Source: Hamadaea sp. (GTDB taxonomy: Bacteria > Actinomycetota > Actinomycetes > Mycobacteriales > Micromonosporaceae). From it: 64,000 nucleotides of DNA. Position 1 is the stretch's first letter, and each line of letters starts with the position of its first letter. Of the stretch, positions 18,071 to 26,710 are shown one piece after another. A program made the position numbers and the translations under genes. Under the pieces are notes generated by a model. That model saw only the letters and a list, made by a program, of their open reading frames with translations, was not told where the DNA came from and made no database searches. The DNA is taken from NCBI RefSeq assembly GCF_013362815.1, contig NZ_JABFVK010000015.1:273949-337948 (forward strand), given 5' to 3'.

Positions 18071-18861
18071 GCGGCCCCCTTGACCGGTGTGGCACCCGCG
18101 ACGGGCAGCTCCTCGTCGACTAGCGCGGCCAATTCGGCGACGCGGGGACCCTTGAGGAGTTTGACGGCCTCAGCCCGGTTCGTCGGCCCCAACCCGTACG
18201 ACGGGCAGGACGGGGCGAGCGTGCACGCTCCGCAGGCGGGTTTCCGGGAATGGCACACGCGACGCCCGTGGAAGATCACCCGGTGCGACAGCATCGTCCA
18301 GTCGCGACGCTCGATCAGCGCGCCGACCGCGTGCTCGATCTTGACCGGATCGGTCTCGTCGGTCCACCGCCAGCGGCCGACGAGCCGGCCGAAATGCGTG
18401 TCGACGGTGATCCCCGGTACGCCGAAGGCGTTGCCCAGGATCACGTTGGCGGTCTTGCGCCCGATGCCGGGCAGCTCGACGAGCTTGGCCAGCTTGCCGG
18501 GGACCTCGCCGTCGTATTTCTCCACGAGGGCGGCCCCCAGCTTGATCAGGGAGTCCGTCTTGTTCCGGAAGAAGCCGGTCGGCTTGATCATGGTCTCGAG
18601 CTCGGTCCGGTCGGCGGCGGCGTAGTCGGCGGCCGTCGGATAGCGCGCGAACAGCTTCGGCGTGACCTGGTTGACCCGTTCGTCGGTGCACTGCGCCGAG
18701 AGGATCGTCGCGACCGCCAGCTCCAGCGGGGTCGTGAAGTCGAGTTCACAGTGCGCGTCGGGGTGGATGACCGCCAGTTCGCGGGCCATCTTCCGGGCCC
18801 GGCGCTTGCGGGCCAGCTCGGTCTCGGTCACGGCGTCGAGCGTACGTCGCCGCCCTGACAT
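18067..18861 (-). CDS. nth: Endonuclease III (DNA glycosylase/AP lyase)
   Basis: Removes oxidised pyrimidines and cleaves abasic sites in base-excision repair. The 264-residue protein shows the helix-hairpin-helix [11 protein letters not shown] with the catalytic Lys, the catalytic Asp in VDTHFGR, and the 4Fe-4S cluster pattern Cys-x6-Cys-x2-Cys-x5-Cys near the C-terminus. The ATG at 18861 is used, but GTG 18831 ([11 protein letters not shown]) is also possible and would give a more typical N-terminus. It heads the nth-tlpA-nudix-marP cluster; capA ends 18 nt upstream on the same strand. Confidence 0.95.
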   Translation of the reverse strand: MSGRRRTLDAVTETELARKRRARKMARELAVIHPDAHCELDFTTPLELAVATILSAQCTDERVNQVTPKLFARYPTAADYAAADRTELETMIKPTGFFRNKTDSLIKLGAALVEKYDGEVPGKLAKLVELPGIGRKTANVILGNAFGVPGITVDTHFGRLVGRWRWTDETDPVKIEHAVGALIERRDWTMLSHRVIFHGRRVCHSRKPACGACTLAPSCPSYGLGPTNRAEAVKLLKGPRVAELAALVDEELPVAGATPVKGAA

Positions 18862-18879
18862 CCGCCGTGACCGGCCCGG

Positions 18880-20052
18880 TCAGGCGCTCGGCGGCGTGAT
18901 CTTGCCGGAGGACTCGATCTTCGGACCGGTGGACGGGAAGTCCGACTTCGTGAGGTTCCGGATCGCCGTCGCGCCCCGCTTCTGCGAGTCCGGCCCGGGT
19001 ACGCCCTGGCTGTTCATGATCGCCGAGTCGAACTGGCCGCCGACCCAGGCGCCGTCCTTGGTCAGCTGCACCTTGAGCACGCCGGTGTAGCCCAGGACGC
19101 CGTCCGGCTTGAGCGTGCGGCCGCCGCCGAGGAAATTGCCGAGGCTGTACGCGATCAGCCGGCCCTTGTAGAACTCCATCGCCCGCAGCACGTGTGGCCC
19201 GTGTCCGACGATCAGGTCGGCCCCGGCGTCGATCATCGCGTGCGAGAACGCGATCGGATTGCCCCGGTTCTCCCCGAGGAACATCTCGGTGCCCGGCTTC
19301 ACATGGGTGTACGCCGTCCCCTCGGAACCCATGTGCACCTGCACGACGACGATGTCGGCCTGCTGATCGGCCTGCTGGATCAGCTGCTTCGCCTTCGAGA
19401 TGTTGATCAGGCTGTTGTTCCAGGCGTACGAGGAGAAGCCGACGACCGCGACCTTGATCCCCTTGACCTCGACGACGGTGATCTCGCCCGGCGCGCCGGT
19501 GTGCTTGAGGCCGACTGCGTCGAGCGACTTCTGGGTGTTGGCGTACCCCTGCGAACCCATGTCGTTGCCGTGGTTGTTGGCCATGTTCATGAGCTGGTAG
19601 CCGGCGTTCTTGAGGTGCTTGGCCCAGCTCGGCGGCACGTAGAACTGGTGGCAGCTCGTCGAGCCCGCGCTGCACTTGCGGTAGCCGGTGTCCTCGGTGA
19701 CCGGCTCCTCCAGGTTGCCCATCACGAGGTCGCCGGTGAGCATCGGCTTGACCTTCGTGTAGAGGTCGTTGCCGCCGTTGGGCGGCATGTTCCCGGGACC
19801 GCCCATGACGTTGTCACCGGTCGCCGTCAGCGTGATCGCCTCGGCCACCGCGGCGGCGGTCTGGCTGGGCGAAGGATCGGCTGCGCCGCTCGACGCGGCC
19901 GCGGCGGGCGAACCGCCGTTCCACTGCGGCTTGCGAGTGGCGTTGAACGCGCCGTACGCAGCACTGGCCGCACCCACGAGCACGACCGCAATGGCAAGGC
20001 CGAGAATCAATCGGGGGCGCGACGAACGAGGGGTCTGTCGAGGGGCGGACAT
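18880..20052 (-). CDS. CapA-family (PgsA-like) metallophosphatase-fold protein, membrane-anchored
   Basis: Belongs to the CapA/PgsA family, named for polyglutamate capsule synthesis but widespread without a capsule. The 390-residue protein has an N-terminal signal anchor (about residues 15-35), a Ser/Ala-rich linker, then a calcineurin-like fold with TATGDNVMG, the NLE motif, MANNHGNDMG and GHGPHVLR. No pgsB/C-type genes are nearby, so a capsule function is not supported. It lies immediately upstream of nth on the same strand. It is not part of the mycobacterial version of this locus and so looks like a lineage-specific insertion together with cbiZ. Confidence 0.88.
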   Translation of the reverse strand: MSAPRQTPRSSRPRLILGLAIAVVLVGAASAAYGAFNATRKPQWNGGSPAAAASSGAADPSPSQTAAAVAEAITLTATGDNVMGGPGNMPPNGGNDLYTKVKPMLTGDLVMGNLEEPVTEDTGYRKCSAGSTSCHQFYVPPSWAKHLKNAGYQLMNMANNHGNDMGSQGYANTQKSLDAVGLKHTGAPGEITVVEVKGIKVAVVGFSSYAWNNSLINISKAKQLIQQADQQADIVVVQVHMGSEGTAYTHVKPGTEMFLGENRGNPIAFSHAMIDAGADLIVGHGPHVLRAMEFYKGRLIAYSLGNFLGGGRTLKPDGVLGYTGVLKVQLTKDGAWVGGQFDSAIMNSQGVPGPDSQKRGATAIRNLTKSDFPSTGPKIESSGKITPPSA

Positions 20053-20110
20053 CGCGCACAGACTACCCGGGAGTCAACGGGTACGCCGACCCTAGAAAAG
20101 TCGACCGCGA

Positions 20111-20761
20111 TCAGTCCAACCAGGCGGTCGGAGCGGCCCGAAAGTCCCGGCCGCCACGGAGAACCGCCTGGTGGACGGCGCGGGCGAGTGGCGCGCCCCA
20201 CCTCGATCGAGGCCCGCCATAGGGTTCCAGCGGCCCCGAATCGGACACCACGACACACACCGCATCGGTCGCGGTCCCCGTGGCGGCGTACCCGAGCTCG
20301 AAAAGGGCCTGCGCCTTCGCCTCCGTGACGGTGGCGACGGAATTGACCAGCGCGGCCTCGCTGAGCCGCGCGGGCAGGAAGCAGATGATGTTGACCGTGC
20401 CCACGAGCTCGCCGAGGTCCTCCGCGGGCGCGGCGGCGAGGACGGGCCGGCCGAGTCCGACGGTGGCGAAGACCTCGACGCCGTCGTCGGAAGCCTGGAC
20501 CACGCGCTGGACGTCGACTCCGGTCATGAGCCCGACGCCGGGCCCTGTGAGCCCGATTTCCGCCGCGATGTCCGTGAGGTGAATGCCCGGGTCATCGCGG
20601 TCGTAGGACATCGGAACAGTGGTGTTCATCACCCAGCGGTGTCGGCCGATGCCCCCGCCGAGGGGACCTGAGGAGATTGTCGGGATTGCGCCCGGCAACC
20701 GCCAGACCAGCAGCGGTGCCGAAAGCCCGCCCTCTTCGCGAAAGACCAGCTCAGGACGCAC
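20111..20761 (-). CDS. cbiZ: Adenosylcobinamide amidohydrolase
   Basis: Cleaves the aminopropanol tail of adenosylcobinamide (or of incomplete corrinoids) to adenosylcobyric acid, allowing corrinoid salvage and remodelling. The 216-residue sequence has the family's GGGIGRHRWVMNT, LTGPGVGLMT, ATVTEAKAQAL, ATGTATDAVCV and YGGPRSRWGAPLARAVH blocks. No signal peptide. It stands alone: no cobalamin genes or B12-riboswitch motif are visible. Divergent from crp; capA follows after 58 nt. Confidence 0.9.
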   Translation of the reverse strand: MRPELVFREEGGLSAPLLVWRLPGAIPTISSGPLGGGIGRHRWVMNTTVPMSYDRDDPGIHLTDIAAEIGLTGPGVGLMTGVDVQRVVQASDDGVEVFATVGLGRPVLAAAPAEDLGELVGTVNIICFLPARLSEAALVNSVATVTEAKAQALFELGYAATGTATDAVCVVVSDSGPLEPYGGPRSRWGAPLARAVHQAVLRGGRDFRAAPTAWLD

Positions 20762-20916
20762 CGCACGACACTACTCTGGGGCTAACAGCGATCTTTTGGG
20801 TACCCGTCCGGTTCTCGTCGCGTTGCGCCTAGACTGACGTTGCGCGTTTGTTGCGTGGCTGCCGCCGGGCAGCTGAAGCAGGCAGACGCCAGGGCGCACA
20901 GGTGGAGGTGTGGCGC

Positions 20917-21594
20917 ATGGATGAGGTGCTGGCCCGCAGCGGGATCTTCCAGGGTGTGGATCCCGAGGCAGCGGAGGCTCTCGCCCGTGAGATCGAGACC
21001 ATCGAAGTCCGCAAGGGCGAGGTCGTCTTCAACGAGGGCGAGCCGGGCGACAGCCTCTACATCGTGCTGTCCGGGAAGATCAAGCTCGGCCGCCGTGCCG
21101 CGGACGGGCGGCAGAACCTCATCGCCGTCATGGGCCCGTCCGACATGATGGGTGAGCTCTCGCTGTTCGACCCGGGTCCGCGGACCGCCACGGCCACGGC
21201 CGTCACCGACTCGCGGCTGGCCCGGCTGCGCAAGGCGGCGCTGCGCCCGTGGCTGACCAACCGGCCCGAGATCGCCGAGCAGTTGCTCCGCGTACTCGCC
21301 CGGCGGCTTCGCCGCACCAACGACGCGCTCGCCGACCTCATCTTCACCGACGTCCCCGGCCGGGTCGCCAAGAACCTGCTGCAGATGGCGGGCCGCTTCG
21401 GCACTCGCGACGGCGGTGTCCTGCGCGTCACCCACGATCTCACCCAGGAGGAGCTGGCCCAGCTGGTCGGCGCATCGCGGGAGACCGTCAACAAGGCGCT
21501 CGCCGACTTCGCCTCGCGCGGGTGGCTGCGGCTCGACGGCAAGAGCGTGATCATCCTCGACCCGGAGCGACTCGCTCGCCGGGCTCGCGTCTGA
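20917..21594 (+). CDS. crp: Crp/Fnr-family cAMP receptor transcription regulator
   Basis: Global regulator with a cyclic-nucleotide-binding N-terminal domain and a winged-helix DNA-binding domain. At 225 residues it matches the mycobacterial Crp (Rv3676, 224 residues) closely: [14 protein letters not shown] at the start, phosphate-binding cassette [17 protein letters not shown], and recognition helix region [14 protein letters not shown]. The ATG at 20917 is preferred over upstream in-frame codons because GGAGG lies 8 nt before it and this gives the family N-terminus. Divergent from cbiZ. A class III adenylate cyclase is encoded 6 kb away in the same conserved locus. Confidence 0.95.
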   Translation: MDEVLARSGIFQGVDPEAAEALAREIETIEVRKGEVVFNEGEPGDSLYIVLSGKIKLGRRAADGRQNLIAVMGPSDMMGELSLFDPGPRTATATAVTDSRLARLRKAALRPWLTNRPEIAEQLLRVLARRLRRTNDALADLIFTDVPGRVAKNLLQMAGRFGTRDGGVLRVTHDLTQEELAQLVGASRETVNKALADFASRGWLRLDGKSVIILDPERLARRARV

Positions 21595-21637
21595 GCATTT
21601 TTCAGGTACGCAGCCTGCATACCGTATAAATCGGACA

Positions 21638-21669
21638 TTGCCGGGGATTCTTATGGAATAACCCGGCAT
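21638..21669 (+). terminator. Possible hairpin terminator after crp
   Basis: TGCCGGG (21639-21645) pairs with CCCGGCA (21662-21668) across an AT-rich 16-nt loop and is followed by TTTCC. It lies 45 nt after the crp stop, before the chaplin gene. The stem is short, so this is tentative. Confidence 0.4.
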
Positions 21670-21773
21670 TTCCTGTGTCGCTCATCCGACAGAGCAGCGT
21701 CAGTCGCCCGAATGGCCTCGTTTTCGAATCGTCCAACCGCTACACCCGACGATTCGAGAGAAGGTCCCTCGCG

Positions 21774-22685
21774 ATGAAGACGTGGGTTCGACGCTCACTC
21801 AACGCCGGCGCCCTGACCGCCGGCGCACTGCTGGCGACCGGCACCGCCGCCTCCGCCGACGCCACGTTGGTCAGCAGCGACAACGTTGGCATCCTCAACG
21901 GCACTCAGGTCCTGCTGCCCATCCAGGCACCGATCGACGTCTGCGGCAACGCCGTCGCGGTCGGCGGCGTGGCCGGAGCGGGCTGCGTCGGCGGCTCGGC
22001 CGCGACGCTCTCCCCCGAGTGGGGCTGGGCGCACTACCAGACCGCCGCCAAGTCCGGCCCCAACATCGGGATCGGCAACGGTACGCAGATCATCGCCCCG
22101 ATCCAGATCCCGGTCGACGTCTGCGGCAACGCCGTCGCAGTCCTCGGCCAGGCGTACGCCGGATGTGAGGGCGGCGCCTCGGCCACGATCACCGGGAAGA
22201 CCAAGCCGGGCGGTCACTACTACAAGAAGGAGTCGACCGAGGCCGGCGTACTGCCGACCGAAGGTCTGGTCGACGGACTGCCGGTGGTGGGCGACCTCCT
22301 CGGCGGCCTGACCGGTGGCTCCGGCCTCCCGGTCGTCGGCGGCCTGCTCGGCGGTCAGAGCCCGGCAGCCGGTTTGCTCGGCGGCCAGCCCACGACTCTC
22401 GGCGGCCAGCACGCCACCGAGGTTCTGGAGAGCACCGGCGGCCCGACCGAGGGCAACAACCACGGTTACCCGTGCGGCTGCCCCAGCGGGCACGACGACC
22501 ACGGTCACGGCGGCCCCGGCAACCACGGTGGCCCGACGCTGATCAGCACCGACAACATCGGCATCCTGAACGGCACCCAGGTGTACGCCCCGGTCCAGAT
22601 CCCCGTGAACATCAGCGGGAACGCGATCGGCGTACTCGGCTCCGCGTCCGCGTGGAGCGTCGGCGGGTCCTCCGCCCGCCAGTAA
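21774..22685 (+). CDS. Chaplin-type secreted surface protein with three chaplin-like repeats
   Basis: Probably a hydrophobic amyloid-forming surface protein like the chaplins that coat aerial hyphae and spores. The 303-residue protein has a signal peptide (about 1-28) and three related repeats of about 45 residues, beginning near 35, 96 and 260, each with (N/G)GTQ...PIQ.P..V.GNA. Repeats 1 and 2 have the Cys pair (57/71 and 117/131); repeat 3 has Ser281 and Ser295 instead. A Gly/Leu-rich linker and a His/Gly-rich stretch containing CGC separate repeats 2 and 3. There is no sortase signal. ATG 21774 follows GAGAAGG at about 10 nt. It interrupts the Rv3671c-Rv3683-like gene order. Confidence 0.78.
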   Translation: MKTWVRRSLNAGALTAGALLATGTAASADATLVSSDNVGILNGTQVLLPIQAPIDVCGNAVAVGGVAGAGCVGGSAATLSPEWGWAHYQTAAKSGPNIGIGNGTQIIAPIQIPVDVCGNAVAVLGQAYAGCEGGASATITGKTKPGGHYYKKESTEAGVLPTEGLVDGLPVVGDLLGGLTGGSGLPVVGGLLGGQSPAAGLLGGQPTTLGGQHATEVLESTGGPTEGNNHGYPCGCPSGHDDHGHGGPGNHGGPTLISTDNIGILNGTQVYAPVQIPVNISGNAIGVLGSASAWSVGGSSARQ

Positions 22686-22848
22686 CCCGAACGGCCGGTC
22701 TGCCGGGCGTTTCAAGCGGCAGACACTGCAACGTCACTCCGGTGGACATACCGGCAGACCGGCAGCACGACCCTTTCGCCTGAGCCGCCGACCGTGGGGA
22801 CCGCCATCCAGTCCCCGCCGGTCGGCGGCTCACTTCGCGTTCGGGCTT

Positions 22849-22937
22849 GTTGATCAGGCCGCTCGGGAGTTGATCAGGGTGTTACGGACACGACACGCCG
22901 ATTGATCACGCCCGATAGTTCATGATCGCGCGGAAAG
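22849..22937. repeat. Dispersed intergenic repeat, family A, copy 2
   Basis: Carries two early TTGATCAGG motifs, GGACACGACACGCCG, a third TTGATCA, and the terminal AGTTCATGATCGCGCGGAAAG. It lies in the 309-bp gap between the convergent chaplin and carboxylase genes. The rest of that gap is G-rich low-complexity sequence (22938-22990) and a stretch after the chaplin stop with no recognisable feature. Confidence 0.8.
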
Positions 22938-22994
22938 GGCGGGGCGGGGAGGGCAGGCGCGAAAAGGGCGGGCCCGGAAAGGGCGCGGGGCGGG

Positions 22995-25013
22995 TCAGGG
23001 GGTGAGGACGGCGAGGACGGTTCCGGTGTCCACCTGGGAACCGGCGCTCACTGGCAGGGCGGTGACGATCCCGGCAGCCGGCGCATGCACCGGATGCTCC
23101 AGTTTCATGGCCTCGACGGTCATCAGCAGTTCGCCGACGTCCACCCGCTGCCCCGGCGCGACCAGTACGCGTCCGACAGCGCCCGGCAGCGGGGCGGTCA
23201 GCGCGCCTTCGGCGAGTTCGGGATCAGGCAACGGGAACCGCGGCAGCTCGGTCAAAGCGAGCGAGCCTTCGACGCTGTCGACGTACGTCACCCGGCCGAC
23301 CCGGTTGAGGTGCACTGCGAGCAGGATGCCGATGACGTCGAGCACGACCAGCGTGGGGGTCGCCGACACCACCGCCACCGGCGGGTGGTCCTCGGCGAGC
23401 CCGGGTTGGCCCAACGGGGCCAGTTCGAGGTCTTCCGGGTCGACTGCGCGTACCCACCATTGGGCCAGCGCTCCCGTACGCGAGAACCGGTAGCCCACCT
23501 CCACCGGCCCCGCCGGTCCTTCGTAGACGGAGGTCTGCGCAGCGGTGGGCACGTTGCGCCACCCGGAGGGAATGCTCGCCTGCCAGTTGGCGACGTTACG
23601 GCGTTCCGCAGCTGCCCCCAACGCGGCGGCCAGGCAGGAGAGGCGTACGGCGTCCACACTGGACAGAAGCGGGGCGAGCACTTCGGGATGCCGGTCGAGC
23701 ATCGCGGTGTCGGTCAGCCCGGCCAGGAAGGTCGGGTGGCGCAGCGTACGCACCAACAGATCCCGGTTGGTGACGACGCCGTGGATCTGCGCCCGGGCCA
23801 GGGTCGCGGCGAGCAGCCGAGCGGCTTCAGGCCGGGTCGGCGCCCACGCGACGACCTTGGCGAGCAGTGAGTCGTAGTGGACCCCGATGACCGAACCCGG
23901 TTCGACGCCGCTGTCCAGCCGGATGCCAGGCGCGGTCAGGATGCCGAATCGGCCGGCGACTCCGGGGATCTCCAGGCGATGGATCTCGCCGGTCGCCGGT
24001 AGGTGATTGGCAGCGGGATCCTCGGCGCACAGCCGGGCCTCGATCGCATGCCCGCGCAGCGGCGGCGGGGTCAGCACCGGCAGCGGGCCGCCCTCGGCCA
24101 CGACGATCTGCATCCGCACGAGGTCGACGCCGGTCACGCACTCGGTGACGGCGTGTTCGACCTGCAGCCGGGTGCTCATCTCCAGGAAGAAGAAGTCCCC
24201 GTTCGGAGTGAGCAGGAACTCCACGGTGCCGACGCCGACATAGCCGACCGCCTGCGCGGCCGCGATCGCCGCCCGGCACAGATGCTCGCGAAGTTCCGGG
24301 GTCACCACCGGGGACGGCGTCTCCTCGATGACCTTCTGATGGCGGCGCTGGATCGAGCACTCCCGTTCGCCCAGGGTCACGATCCCGCCGTGCTGGTCGG
24401 CCAAGACCTGCACTTCGATGTGGCGAGCGCCCTCGATGTACTTCTCGCAGAAGACGTCGCCGTCACCGAACGCGCCGAACGCCTCCCGCCGGGCCGACGA
24501 GACCGCTTCGGCCAGTACGCCGGGCTCGCGGACGATGCGCATACCCCGGCCGCCGCCGCCGGTGGAGGCCTTGACCAGCACCGGGAACTCGTCCACCAGC
24601 TCGGGATCGGTCCAGCTGGGCAGGGTCGGCACGTCCGCCTCGGCAAGGAGCGCCTTGGCGTCGACCTTGTCCCCCATCACCTCGATCACCTTGGCGGGCG
24701 GGCCGATCCACAGCAGGCCGGCCTCGGCGACCGCCTCGGCGAAGTCGGGGTTCTCGGCGAGGAAGCCGTATCCGGGGTGGATCGCGTCGGCGAGCGTCTT
24801 GCGGGCGGCCGCGATGATCAGATCCCCACGCAGGTACGTGGCACTGGGCGCGGCTCCGGGCAGGTGGACGGCGTAATCGGCCTCGGCGACGTAGGGAGCG
24901 TTCGCGTCCGGATCGGAGTAGACGGCCACCGTCTCGATGCCGATCGTCCGGCAGGTGGCGAAGATCCGCCGCGCGACCTCGCCGCGATTCGCGACGAGCA
25001 ACCGCCTGATCAT
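22995..25013 (-). CDS. Acyl-CoA carboxylase biotin-carboxylase/biotin-carrier subunit
   Basis: Carboxylates its own biotin using ATP and bicarbonate for transfer to an acyl-CoA. The 672-residue protein has the N-terminal carboxylase domain (LLVANRGEVARRI), the ATP-grasp lid KASTGGGGRGMR, the C-terminal carboxylase domain, a linker domain, and a biotinyl domain near the end with EAMKLEH (usual EAMKM). Length and layout fit MCC/GCC-type alpha chains. Its start overlaps the stop of the beta subunit by 4 nt, so the two are made together. Substrate (3-methylcrotonyl-, geranyl-, acetyl- or propionyl-CoA) cannot be fixed from sequence; no leucine-degradation genes are adjacent. Confidence 0.92.
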   Translation of the reverse strand: MIRRLLVANRGEVARRIFATCRTIGIETVAVYSDPDANAPYVAEADYAVHLPGAAPSATYLRGDLIIAAARKTLADAIHPGYGFLAENPDFAEAVAEAGLLWIGPPAKVIEVMGDKVDAKALLAEADVPTLPSWTDPELVDEFPVLVKASTGGGGRGMRIVREPGVLAEAVSSARREAFGAFGDGDVFCEKYIEGARHIEVQVLADQHGGIVTLGERECSIQRRHQKVIEETPSPVVTPELREHLCRAAIAAAQAVGYVGVGTVEFLLTPNGDFFFLEMSTRLQVEHAVTECVTGVDLVRMQIVVAEGGPLPVLTPPPLRGHAIEARLCAEDPAANHLPATGEIHRLEIPGVAGRFGILTAPGIRLDSGVEPGSVIGVHYDSLLAKVVAWAPTRPEAARLLAATLARAQIHGVVTNRDLLVRTLRHPTFLAGLTDTAMLDRHPEVLAPLLSSVDAVRLSCLAAALGAAAERRNVANWQASIPSGWRNVPTAAQTSVYEGPAGPVEVGYRFSRTGALAQWWVRAVDPEDLELAPLGQPGLAEDHPPVAVVSATPTLVVLDVIGILLAVHLNRVGRVTYVDSVEGSLALTELPRFPLPDPELAEGALTAPLPGAVGRVLVAPGQRVDVGELLMTVEAMKLEHPVHAPAAGIVTALPVSAGSQVDTGTVLAVLTP

Positions 25014-26530
25014 GCTCCCCCCAAAGTGGACGTGGCCCCGATCGGGGGCAGGACCGACAGGCAGATGCCGAGCACCGTACGGGTGTCGCGGGGGTCGATG
25101 ACGCCGTCGTCGTACAGCAGGCCGGACTGGTGCAACGCGGAGGTGGGCGGGAGCTCGGCCGTGCCCGCTCCGGTCTCGTCGACCGCCGTACGGTGCGCGG
25201 CGACCGCCTCCAGCTGGTCCGGCGGCAGCACGGCGGCCTTGGAGTTCGGCCAGCTGAACAGGAATCGCGGGCGCATCGAGCGGCCGCCGAGAACCTGCCC
25301 GGCCGATCCGTGCGCGCCGCCGACCGCGATCGTGATCATCGGCACCGGGCAGGTCGCGATGGTCTGGACGAGCGCGGCCGCGTGCACGGAGATGCCGCCA
25401 CCCTCCTGCGCCACACCCAACCCGAAACCGCTGGTGTTGGGCAGGAACACGAGCGGCACCCGGGCCGCCGTGGCGAGCTGCACGAACCGGGCCGCCTTCG
25501 CGACCTCGTCCACGCCCAGCAACGGGCCCGCGCTGGCGATGATGCCCACACGGTGGCCGTGCACCGAGCCGAAACCGGTCCGCAGCGACTCACCGTAGAG
25601 CGGCGCGACCTCGTCGAACTGGCTCGCGTCGAGCACCCGGGCCAGGATCTCCCGCGGATCGAACGCGTCGTCGCCCCGGGCCACCGCGAGCAGATCTTCC
25701 GTGTCATGCCGCGGTGGGATGACGCGCCGTCGGGCTTCGGAGACCTCCGGGCACAGCCGGTCCACCGCCAGGCGTACCAGGCGCAACGCGTCTCGCTCGT
25801 CCTCGGCCAGTTGATGGGCCATCCCGGTGCGGGTGGCGTGCAAAGTCGAGCCACCGAGCGCTTCGTCGTCGACCGACTCTCCGGTCGCCGCCCGCACCAG
25901 ATGGGGACCAGCCAGATGCACCCGCGCCTGTCCGCGTACCAATATGGTCTGATCGGCGATCGCGGGCAGCGTCACGCCGCTCACCACGCCGAACACCGCG
26001 CAGATCGCGGGAATGCCGGTCGCGCGGAGCAGGGCCTGGTCGCGCAGCGAGGCCCCACCGGCGAGCAGAAGCTCGCCGCCACCCGCCGGATCCGGTCCGT
26101 CGCTCTCCACGAGACTCACGAGCGGCAGCCGGTTGGCCAGCGCGATCTCCGCCGCACGCGCCAGCTTCCGCAACGTGTACGCGTTGAGCGACCCCCCGTG
26201 AACCGTGGGATCACTGGCGGTGAGCACGCACGGCCGCCCGGCCACGACCGCGAGCCCGGTGACCACGCCCGCGCCGAGCGGCTGGCCGGTGCCGTAACCC
26301 GCGAGGGTGGACAGTTCGAGGAAGGCGCTGTCCCGGTCAACCAGCAGTTCGATGCGTTCCCGGGGCAGCAGCTTGCCGCGGGCGTGATGGCGGGTGACGT
26401 GCTTTTCGCCGCCGCCCTCGACCGCCTGCGCGAAGGCCGCCTCGACCTCGCCGAGGGCGGCCGTCATCAGCCCACGGTTGTCCAGATAAGACGGTGTGCG
26501 AGGATCGAGGCTCGTCTCAAGAATCGCCAT
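25010..26530 (-). CDS. Acyl-CoA carboxylase carboxyltransferase (beta) subunit
   Basis: Moves the carboxyl group from biotin to an acyl-CoA. The 506-residue protein has two crotonase-fold halves: N-terminal with HHARGKLLPRERI and ASDPTVHGGSL, C-terminal with FLPNTSGFGLGVAQEGG and VGGAHGSAGQVLGGR. The glycine-rich oxyanion loops are present. The layout resembles methylcrotonyl-CoA carboxylase beta chains, but several family positions are diverged (for example no run of acidic residues in the first half), so the substrate is uncertain. First gene of a two-gene operon. Confidence 0.9.
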   Translation of the reverse strand: MAILETSLDPRTPSYLDNRGLMTAALGEVEAAFAQAVEGGGEKHVTRHHARGKLLPRERIELLVDRDSAFLELSTLAGYGTGQPLGAGVVTGLAVVAGRPCVLTASDPTVHGGSLNAYTLRKLARAAEIALANRLPLVSLVESDGPDPAGGGELLLAGGASLRDQALLRATGIPAICAVFGVVSGVTLPAIADQTILVRGQARVHLAGPHLVRAATGESVDDEALGGSTLHATRTGMAHQLAEDERDALRLVRLAVDRLCPEVSEARRRVIPPRHDTEDLLAVARGDDAFDPREILARVLDASQFDEVAPLYGESLRTGFGSVHGHRVGIIASAGPLLGVDEVAKAARFVQLATAARVPLVFLPNTSGFGLGVAQEGGGISVHAAALVQTIATCPVPMITIAVGGAHGSAGQVLGGRSMRPRFLFSWPNSKAAVLPPDQLEAVAAHRTAVDETGAGTAELPPTSALHQSGLLYDDGVIDPRDTRTVLGICLSVLPPIGATSTLGGA

Positions 26531-26637
26531 GCCCGCCCCAAGTCCGCCTTCTCCACCGCAGTCGACAACACGACAACGAGTGGTTCTTGAAGACCGGTAC
26601 GCACGATTGGCGTGTTGTGCCCGACTGGCGCGTTATG

Positions 26638-26710
26638 CGGTGTCTCGCTTGGGCGGTGTCTCGCCTCGGGTGGTGTCTCGCTTGAGCGGTGTCTCGCCTT
26701 AGGCGGTGTC
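26638..26710. repeat. Tandem repeat at the 3' end of the kinase gene
   Basis: About 4.5 units of 16-17 bp based on CGGTGTCTCGC(T/C)T, arranged as two 33-bp doublets. The final units include the kinase TAA stop (26699-26701). It lies between the kinase stop and the carboxylase operon start. Confidence 0.8.

Noticed and set aside
18880..20052. Capsule biosynthesis locus
   Set aside because: Only a single CapA-family gene; no synthetase partners.
20762..20916. Cobalamin riboswitch before cbiZ
   Set aside because: No B12-box sequence or long structured leader is visible; the space is a short divergent promoter region.
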